DNA of 64,000 nucleotides from assembly GCA_033439765.1 (NCBI GenBank), contig JAULSN010000002.1:1736001-1800000 (forward strand), written 5' to 3'. The notes below the pieces were generated by a model. It was given only the letters and a program-made list of their open reading frames with translations, was not told the origin of the DNA and searched no databases. The position numbers and the translations under genes were made by a program. Positions 55,603 through 64,000 of the stretch are shown piece after piece (the first letter of the stretch is position 1; each line of letters starts with the position of its first letter). The stretch is from Lasiosphaeria ovina (lineage: Eukaryota; Ascomycota; Sordariomycetes; Sordariales; Lasiosphaeriaceae).

Positions 55603-58600
55603 AATCGAACAACACCCTTACTCGCCTCTCATCCGCTCACAACACATATTGCACACGCAAAAAGGCACGAGTATTGCTTTGCGTCTGGGCCGAAGTCCCT
55701 TGGTGACGATGCTTGCGCTATTGTTAGCGATCGTTGCTTCACGGCAAAGTTGCCTCGCTTACTAACAAGGACACCAACACGGTGCTTGTTTCTTACCCAG
55801 TCTTGTATCACCCTTTATCCACTTCTTTGCTGGGGACCGGGTTGATCAGTCCGCTTGTTTAGTGTTTATTTTTGACGACGGGACCAGCTTGGCCCATGCC
55901 CCTTCCCTCCAGTGTATGGTTGCCCCATCATTAACCAACACCGAACTAGACTGCGCGCTCCACTTCACGGGCGGAATGGTTCGTGGCCTAGTGTCGATGG
56001 AGGCAATGTGGTCTCTTCTTTGCGCGGCATAACCTGGGATGAGGATCTCCAAAATAAGACCAGAAACGAGAAGAGAGAGAGAGAAAGCCCCCCCCCCCCC
56101 CCCCCCCCCCCGCGTTCCTCCTTTCGTTCCCGAGACATATCATGTTTGGCTTTGGCTCACGGTTTCCTATCCCCCATCTTGGTGGGGACACGACTCTTCC
56201 CAAAATTAGGTTTCCTCTTCGAGCCCTTTGGTCCCGGGTCGTACCCGGCCCAGTTCTTTTTCTGGTCCGATCTGCAAAATAGCAGCAACAACCACCCCAG
56301 CCCGTGATGGGCGTCGGCTGCAGCGGCGACGGCGGCGGCCACGGGCTGAGATGCCCGGTTAGCGATGTGCGTGCTGCTGCTGTTGCAAAACGAACAGAGG
56401 GCCGTTCAAACACGATGGGATTTTAGCCTGAGAGAGAAAACATATCATCGGCAGGCCGTGTACGTTTTGGAGATCGCGTCATCGTCAGAACCGTGGGGGA
56501 CATATATGGGGGCTGTTGTGGATAAGTGATCTGTCGACGATGACGAGATGGCAGGAAAGAAAGAGTGAGAGAGTAGGGAAGCGAGCTGCTATGCGCGGCG
56601 ACTCGCGAAACAAGCTGGGCGGGCAATCAGGATGGTGATGGCGGGCGGGATTGGCTCTGCAGGCAGGATGTGAGTCGCGGATCGGGGAGAGGGAAAACAC
56701 GCGGAAGGCATTTTGGACAGGGGATCGCCATTATGGAGATGTTTACTCAGTTCCTGGGACGACTATCCAGAGATGGAAAGATGGAGATGGGCATTTCTCA
56801 GAGCTACCCAGTTCTAGGTATTGCGTGGGGCAGGCCGAGAATAGACTCGCGAGAGTCGATCAAGAGAACAGGCTCAATTCAGCCCTTTGAGAGGCTCCGG
56901 CCAAAAAAAAAAAAAAAAAGCTTGCTTGGGTCTGGGTTCATGGGAGCACACGGCGAACGATTTTGCCGATTACACCAGTGCGTGATCATCCTTCGGAGCC
57001 AGGGCCACACCCCGGCGCCATCACCTCATGCCTCTGCTTGAGGTGCGCAGTGGGGGAGGCCAACCCGGTGGAGTGTGATGGCCATGGGCTATCGTAATGC
57101 CTTGGAAGCCCCCAAGAAACAAAATCCTCTACGTACCGTGGTACGTGCGCGGAGGCGTGCCGCTGCTGCTATTTTGGCCTTCTGGGCAAGCCAGGTCAAA
57201 GGGTGTTCTGTTCTGTCCCTCCCGCCCTCCTAACTTAACCTTCCTGACGCGGGAGCCGCACCGAAACGGAATCCGATCCATGGACCGGTTTTGTGGGCCG
57301 TGTGTGTTCCTGGTTTTATGTTGCCGGCTCTTATCGCTATGATTGACAATGGTGAACGGAGCTGCATTTTGTGTGTTCGCGATAGTAACGTAACGTAATT
57401 AATTATATGTCGAGATGTTTCAATTTCATGGCGAAGGTAGGAGCGAGCGAGCAACACCACTGCCCCTCGGTTGCATTGACACTGCAGTAAGGTACCTCTA
57501 GAGGAGAGGTCTTGCCAAAAAGAGTCAACCCCACGTCCCCCTCCTCTCCTCTGCCAAGCCAGAACAAGCAATGTCAAACCTTACGTCGCCCCATGCAGGT
57601 ACTAACTAGTATTACAACTCTACTCCACGAGCCCTGTAAGGGAAGGTATTGAGAAGGGGAGGAGGATATGTGGGGAGCTCAGGCTCCCGGACTCGGGACG
57701 CAGTGCCATTTCTGGCGGTCTGTGACAGAGTCTGTGACACATCCAGGAAGATAGAGAGTCTTCAGGTTTTGCCATCCGGCTCCCCTTTTTGTCTCCTTTT
57801 CGTCCCAACTCTTTCGATTGATGCCACGATACGGTACGATCGATGGCGCTTCGTCGGGCATGTCTGCCGGACGCCTCTGGTCACGTCTAGTGAGGTTCTA
57901 GCTCCCTTGCTGTATGCGGATCGTCCGTCGGGTAAGAAGTCTCTCGGGCTTCCTTCTTTCATTCTCGCCCAGCGGACGTGATAGGCAATTGCACCTTACA
58001 CCAATGCCAGCAGATCACTCTGGCCGCCGTGGATATTGGCTCGGCTTTCCGGCGGTGTGAGGACGAAGCAAGCCCTGGGAATACGGCTGTGCAAAGTCTA
58101 GTTCCGAAGGGAGCCAGGCATTGGGTACGTAAGCAAGGGCAGTCTGGTTTGGAGGTTTTTTTTTGTGGATATCTTTTTCTCTTCCATATTCTTTTTGCTG
58201 CTGGGCTGATGCGGCCTGCCAGGGCGCCCCTCTGCCAAGACTTAGATCACGACGACGGTTGGCGCGGAAGTAGCCGATTTTCTTCAGCAAGCCGTGGTGG
58301 GTCTTGCCCCTCACAGGCTCGCCTCGCCAGTCCCCGCTCTTATGGCGTCAAACTCGCGTCCTTCTGCTTCTAATTTTTCGGAATCTCGTCTTGTCGCGAT
58401 GTGCAGAGAGACGCCACCCTACGCTCTGTTTCGGGCAAATTGAGAGACATGCGTCGATACTCCGTGGCATGCGGTAGTCGATTTATCCATGGGCACACCC
58501 GATGGTGATCGACTCGGGCGGCGAGTCGAGAAACAACCCCCTCCCGTCAGGTCATGGAGGTCAGGTCAGGTCCCGTCGCGGTTTCAGCCTCCCCAAAACT

Positions 58601-60039
58601 GCTTGGTCCCTGCGCTCGCTAAGGGCCAAAGTGTCCGACGGCCTGGTCAAAGCGGGCCTGATCACCACCAGGGACCCGCAGCACCCTCCCAGTGCACCCA
58701 CCACCACCTGGGCCCCAGAGCCCGGCGGGGGCGGTGGCAGGGGGGCGGGCCTTAACAAACTGGATCTGCCTCTGCCGTGTCTGCTCGCCTTTTAGGTTTC
58801 TTTGAGTTGCCCAGGTGTGCACTGCACACGATCCAGGGATCCCGAGGTTCAGCCCAATTGGCTATCGCAGTCGTGGCACCTCGACCTCCTGAGCCCTCGC
58901 AGCCCACGAGCCGGGTGGGCGAGCCTGGACCTGCATGAAGCAAGGGCCCAAGAAAGGCACCAGTCACCAGTGCTCCGGTGTCACTCTGGTGCGCTTCGTG
59001 CCTACGAGATACATCCATACCTTACGTACTCTACACCTACTCTACAGTCCAGTATTATGTACGTAAACCCACGGATTACCGATGCTGATATGCCGGCAGC
59101 TGCACCGTCTTCGTATTCAGCCAACAAGCCAGCAAGCCAACGGCGGATGCCTTAGGGAGGGAGGAGCAAAAAGAGAACCAACATGGCTGGCTCTCTGTCA
59201 ACTCGCACCGAACCCGAGTCTGCCGCCACTCCGCGGGCGAGCGCGATCAGCGCGGCCTGCTTTTGCTTTGCCTTGCCTTCTCGCCAAGTCCGTGTCTGAT
59301 CGGATCTAGTTCCAGTCTCTGCTGGTAGCTTCTCTCCGGAACCCACCCGGCAAGGCATGACTGGTGCTGTCGCCGCCAACAAGGGGTGCCTTCATCGTGC
59401 ATTGGATCGCCCTCTGCTCCCATGTTTCCCTCCCCACCCGCTAGGGGGGCTTTTCTCGTCTTGGCTCTGGTCCGGTCTCTCGAGTGCCTCGCCCGTCCCT
59501 AGCAGTCAGTCCCATGCAGGCACGCCACTGCGGTGTCCATCGGCGGTAGTGCCGCATCGCATCGTATGTATGTACGTACCATACATACCGTCCGTACCTG
59601 ACCATCGCACCGTCATGACCCTCCCCGGAATGCGAGGTCAATGCTTACACGGGTCTCCTGTGCCTTGGCTGTGCCTGTGCCTGTATCTGTGCCCGTCATC
59701 TGTCCCCCCTCACCTCACTCATCGCCCTGTCTGGCTTACTAGGTACGTAAGGTACGTAGTCCGTACAGTACCTCCCTACCCACGGCTTAGCTTCGCTCCT
59801 TGCGCACGCTCTCTTTTAATGCTTATTCTCGCCGCTCCCCGGTCCTCACTTTCATCCTTGCCCATCTCGTCCATTCTTTGCGGCTTTGCTTTTATCACCC
59901 TCGTTCCGCCTGCTGGACAGCGACGACAGACGACCTTCTTTCATTCTTGACCGCCACATTCACTCACTCGCACTCGCTCACCACCCTCCGCAAGCCGCGC
60001 TGCGTATTTCCATCCCAGAGAGGGTGCTGTCCTTCCGCA
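55603..60039. other. Long gene-free interval upstream of the MFS transporter
   Basis: About 4.4 kb without a supportable gene. It contains a run of 24 C at 56088-56111 and 17 A at 56903-56919. A stretch with repeated GTACGTA/GTACC-type motifs lies at about 59566-59775, ahead of the transporter. The last 240 bases are CT-rich leader. Short frames on both strands lack domains. Confidence 0.5.
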
Positions 60040-62202
60040 ATGGGGCTGGACCTGGATATGGACCTGGAGAAGGAGCTGGCTGTCGAATTTCCCCGTCTGC
60101 CCAATGCTCTCGGCGTGACAAGCCGATGGACTATTCCCCCGACGCCCCCGGCAAAGGACGAACCAACTCAATTCGAGAAGCCATCGCCAGTGAGCTTAGA
60201 TATATCACGGCCGGCCACCAGCCCGTCAGAACCCCCCAATAGACCGCTGCCGCCTAGGCCCGCGTCCAAGATGGACGCATCGAGGCCCAGTACGAGCACA
60301 TCAGAATCCCCAAAGAGACCAGCGCCAGTACGGCCACCCCCGCTCAGACCCCAGGCCCCCTTAGCTATGAACCCTCCAACAAGACCTGGGACAGCAGCAT
60401 CCCAGATGTCAAGAGAGAGCAGCCCACAGAGGATCAATGGCTCGACAAAGAAACTCTCGTGGACCTCGATTGCGTCGAGTAGGAGACCAATCAAGTACGG
60501 CCAGGGCAAGTACCGGTCCATCGAGTTGGTTCCGCAGCCGAGTGATGATCCTGATGATCCTCTGGTAAGCTGACTTCCCCCTTTTGAGCGGGGACGACGA
60601 ATCCAGTGCTGACCACCCTCCTTCCAGAACTGGTCGACTTGGAAAAAGGAGCTCAACTTCGGCTCGCTCCTGCTCATGGTCGCCATAACAGGGGTGCTGA
60701 AGACGATATTCCTGTCTGTAAATGCCCAGCTCGCCGGGGCGTACGAGGTTTCGTACACCTCGGTGGCCGCCCTGACCGGGGTGCCATTGATCCTGTCTGC
60801 CGTGACCGCCTTTGCCAGCCTTGTGGCTTCCCGCGTGTGCGGCAAGAGGCCGTTGTACCTGGCCTCCCTGCTCTTGGTGTTCATCGGAACCGTCTGGAAT
60901 ACCAATGTGGCGACCAGCTATTCCCAGTGCATGGCAGCCAGAATCTTTCAGGGATTTGGATGGGGCGCCTTTGATGCCCTTGTTCTCGGGTCGATCCAGG
61001 ATACCTATTTCGTGAGTTGGATGCGACTCGATGCGCAATGATGGACTCTTGCTAACCGGCATCAGGAACATGAACGTGGTCTCCGCATCGCCATCTACTC
61101 CATTGTCGCCGTGACCACCACCTGGGGCCCGCCTCTCATTGGCGGTGTTGCCTCGCAGACCGGCTCTGGCTTCAGCCTGCAGTTCACCATCCTCAGCTCC
61201 TTCTTCGTTGTTGCAGTGCCGGCCATAACCCTCGGCGCGCCTGAGACGGTCTTTGACCGGGCGTACACATTGGCCCAGACGCCCGCAACGGGTGCGAGCA
61301 AGTTCAAGGCGTCCCTGCCCATCGCCCCTCGCCGTTTGTTTTCCCTTGAGACCTTCAACAACTATATCGTGACCATGAAGCCGTACTCGTATAGTAGCGC
61401 CTCCGACATGACCACGCTCCTCCAGGCTCCGCGCGCCTTTATTGCCCCCACTACCGTGCTCCTCTTGCTCGTCTCATTGCTTCCGTATTGCACCCTCTGG
61501 GGCCTCAGCTCCTCGCTTTCGCTTTTTTTCTTCCCCATGCCCTTCGAATCCTCCCCTGCCAACATTGGCACCCTCATGACGGGCCCCTGGCTTCTCAGCA
61601 CTGGCGTAGTCGCGACGTTTGCCTTCTTCAGCTGGTGGCATACGCACTTTACGCCCAAGCTGCACGTGGCTGCCGTGGCCGGCGGCTCTCTGCTCGCCTT
61701 CATCGGCGTGCTGACCTTTGGGCTGCACATGGACGCCAGCATGACGCAGCCCAAGGACGATAGCACGTCAGTCTTTGCGCTTCGGTACCTCGGCGCCAAG
61801 GTCAACTTCCCCGCCATGAGCTTTGTCCTGGGCCTGCTGGCCGCCGGCACCTACGTGCTGGATGCCACGGTGCGTCCGCTCATCCGCGCCAGCACAAACT
61901 TCACGAGTTCCAACATGGGCATCGCCCTCCGCAACACGGCCGACATGAGCGCCGGCGTCAGCTGCTGGCGCGCCGTGTTTGCCGGCATCCTCGTCATTGC
62001 CACGCCCAACGACGTGTGGTCGTGGGACGGCCTGCGTTCCCTCTGCATCGGCGTCGCCATCGCCCAGATGGTCATCGCCGCGCTCGTCGCCAGCGTCTGG
62101 TGGCTGTGGGGCGAAGACATTCGCCGCTGGGACGGGCGCATCATGCGTCTCGTCGATCTCGAGATGCTCAAGCGCACCGGCAGCTTCTTTGACACGGACT
62201 GA
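60040..62202 (+). CDS. Major facilitator superfamily transporter (DHA1-like) with long Pro-rich N-terminus
   Basis: Exons 60040-60564, 60628-61011 and 61066-62202, giving 681 residues. The first ~175 residues are cytosolic and disordered (Pro/Ser/Arg rich). The transporter core begins at NWSTWKKELN and has about 12 hydrophobic segments, for example FGSLLLMVAITGVLKTIFLS, LYLASLLLVFIGTVW, FIAPTTVLLLLVSLLPYC and FVLGLLAAGTYVL. ARIFQGFGWGAFDALVLGSI in TM4-5 and ERGLRIAIYSI in the following loop match the DHA1 drug:H+ antiporter pattern of HOL1-like fungal members. The core gap between TM6 and TM7 is about 60 residues and hydrophilic. It would export or import a small molecule at the plasma membrane; substrate unknown. 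It ends with LKRTGSFFDTD. The start at 60040 is the first ATG; no upstream in-frame ATG exists. Confidence 0.9.
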
Positions 62203-62922
62203 AAAGAGAGAAAACCCTGAAAAAGACATATGAAAGACGAAAGCAGCAAAACAACTCTTGTTTTTCTAGCTTCCACCGTGCTGCAAAGCCACGTAAACGA
62301 CTTTGTTTACACTAGCCCCTCACTCTCTTTTTTTCCTGCTTTGCCTTGGGATGCTGGTGTTTTGGGGTGGGGTGAGATATATCATGACTGACACGGATGG
62401 AATCTGATGATCTGAGAAATGAAGTAAAGAGACGAAGACCTGAATGAGAGGATCTTTTCTTTCCAACCTACCTTTTCTACTTAATGAAAGGCTGGAAATG
62501 TGCCGGAGACGCTCCATCTTTGGTCTCTCCTTTTGGAGTCGTCGGGGAATCGAGGCTAAGAGATGGGACGGGACACCGACCGGAATGGGATTGGAGCTTG
62601 GGACTTTGGGAGCGGGTGATATATAACTTTTTGACCCTTTGAGATACCACGGACGGGATGACAATCCTTATTTCTTTCTTCTTATTCAACAGAATCACAC
62701 TTTTTTTTTCGCTTCTTTCGCTCGTTCAACTGGTGCGCCGCGCAGGTTTCCAGAACACGTTTGCTGCTGTTTGCGTTTTGTGGAGAGGAGGTGCTGGATT
62801 TGATTCGATTTCGATTCGATTCGACCAAGGAAAGGAAGAAGATGAAGTGAAATGGTGGTGGAAGAAATGGACGAGACTTTGTGGTTTACACTAGAAATCA
62901 AGCCTACAATGGATAGACACAT

Positions 62923-62955
<33 letters not shown>

Positions 62956-63671
62956 AATCTTCTAGAACAAAATAACCGACTTCCTCCTCCCCGGAAGACA
63001 ATCCATCCATGATCGATTAATCGATCGCACTTCAGCCGGTGCTGTCTCCCGCGCAGCGTCCTGTCGCAGAAGCTCGGCGGATAAAAGAAAACGACGATTT
63101 CGACACAAAAGTGGCCCCCGACTGGACTGGCTAAAAAGGCCGGCAGCTCGGAGGGCCTTCTAGAAGCTCTAGAAGCCCTGCGAGCTGGGCAGATCTCCTT
63201 GGTCGAAGACCCGGCCGCCGTGCCGATCAAACGTGGAGAGCGGCAGATCCGGGGACTGACCAGGGGGTGGTGGGAGATGAGAGTGGGAAGATAGGATGGG
63301 GGGATGTTGAGAAGGGATGATTGTTGGGGTTTGTTCCGATGAAAGGGGTGCAGGATTGAGGATTGATCGAATACCAGATGTGATGTGATGTGATGTGATG
63401 CCTTTCATTTCTATGAGGATGGGGAAATGGGAATCATCTTGCCTGGAGACTTTATGCGATATGAATTCAATACCGCATTTACATTCAAGTTTTGGCAAGG
63501 CCCACAGAGGTATTTACATATCTCGAGCCAACACAGCTCCATATCAGCAGAACCCAGTATTATATAAGAAGATGTGCCCCAATATGCATTATCAACCTGG
63601 CAAGAAAGGCTCCGAGCAAACGAAATAACGCCCCAACCACACCTAACAAATAGGCACGATAGCCGACGGTG
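62203..63671. other. Intergenic with microsatellites
   Basis: Contains a GATTCGATT-like run (62793-62823), a CA/TA microsatellite (62920-62955) and a TGATG run (63380-63402). No coding frame is supported. Both flanking genes end here. Confidence 0.5.
62920..62955. repeat. (AC)n(AT)n microsatellite
   Basis: ACACATACACACACACACAC followed by an AT run. Probably polymorphic between strains. Confidence 0.8.
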
Positions 63672-64000
63672 CTAACCGCTCTTGACAAACGCCGACCGGA
63701 CCTTCAACGACAAGTGGCTCATAGCCGACTTGATATCGAACTGATCTAGGCAGTTCAGAACGTCGTTAAAATAGGCCTCTAGTTCGGGATTATCTGCCTT
63801 GGCCGTTTCTTCTTGGATGGCGACTCTCAGCCGGCGCACCTCACGAAGACTTTTTGACACTTGCATTCCCCCGGCCACCCACTGCTGCCTGACGCCCTTG
63901 CTGAACAGAAACCGGACAGTCTTGAGTCTCCTCTCGGGCGGTATGCGTAGTGATTCGGGGTACGTCCAGCTTTCTGGGTTCAAGCGGCGGTAGCCGAAGA
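63672..64000 (-). CDS. C-terminal part of an unidentified protein (cut by window edge)
   Basis: The minus-strand frame is open from the right window edge to a TAG at 63674-63672, about 108 residues. There is no reliable ATG, so the gene starts beyond the window. The fragment is helical and charged (PPERRLKTVRFLFSKGVRQQ ... SLREVRRLRVAIQEETAKA ... FNDVLNCLDQFDIKSAMSHL). No family is recognised. An intron upstream cannot be excluded. Confidence 0.5.
   Translation of the reverse strand, partial: FGYRRLNPESWTYPESLRIPPERRLKTVRFLFSKGVRQQWVAGGMQVSKSLREVRRLRVAIQEETAKADNPELEAYFNDVLNCLDQFDIKSAMSHLSLKVRSAFVKSG

Noticed and set aside
1..64000. CRISPR array, tRNA or rRNA genes, biosynthetic gene cluster
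   Set aside because: No regularly spaced repeats; no cloverleaf-compatible A/B-box pair was found by eye; no PKS, NRPS, terpene cyclase or P450 genes. A tRNA scan would be needed to exclude small RNA genes fully.

Overview
This is a window of nuclear DNA from a filamentous ascomycete (Pezizomycotina, most likely a Sordariomycete). The genes have short GT-AG introns (about 50-140 nt) with CTAAC/CTGAC-type branch sites. Two large HET-domain proteins, a GH72 cell-wall enzyme, a GH28 pectinase, a Zn-cluster regulator and a fungal augmin subunit all fit that group. The left edge holds a retrotransposon whose stop codons sit where CAG/TGG codons belong, the footprint of repeat-induced point mutation (RIP). 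The host assignment is inference; no species marker was found.

Layout. 1-3766: minus-strand Ty1/copia element (Gag, protease, integrase, start of RT), TA-rich, RIP-damaged and cut by the window edge. 4121-4855: low-complexity P/Q/S-rich ORF beside it. 6832-9222: first HET-domain gene. 10089-11583 (-): three-exon GH72 beta-1,3-glucanosyltransferase. 14472-22985: a housekeeping-like block with a HAUS6-type augmin subunit, mitochondrial ribosomal protein bS21, an RBM25-like PWI/RRM splicing factor with two small 5' exons, and an enoyl-CoA hydratase ending in SKL. 23892-26387: secreted GH28 pectinase and a GPI-type surface protein with a duplicated Gly-rich repeat. 29029-37641: a two-exon orphan, a GNAT acetyltransferase, a six-exon Zn-cluster transcription factor and a TauD/TfdA dioxygenase with a probable GC-AG intron.

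40794-53105 is a zone of gene decay around two apparently intact genes (a small orphan at 43520-44260 and a second HET gene at 45070-47140). It holds a NAPE-PLD-type metallo-beta-lactamase pseudogene with an internal inversion, a full-length cysteinyl-tRNA synthetase gene with two frameshifts, a partial second copy of that gene, and a MITE-like element with TA target-site duplication abutting the partial copy. 54431-62202: F-box protein, a long apparently gene-free interval, and an MFS transporter with a long Pro-rich N-terminus. The right edge cuts a minus-strand gene of unknown function.

These genes do not form a recognisable pathway or biosynthetic cluster. The cell-wall/secreted genes, the two HET genes and the decayed genes look like an ordinary fungal mix of core and accessory loci. 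I found no convincing undescribed system. The most unusual observations are the inverted pseudogene and the broken and partly duplicated cysteinyl-tRNA synthetase. Exon structures were derived by hand from reading frame, splice consensus and family conservation.
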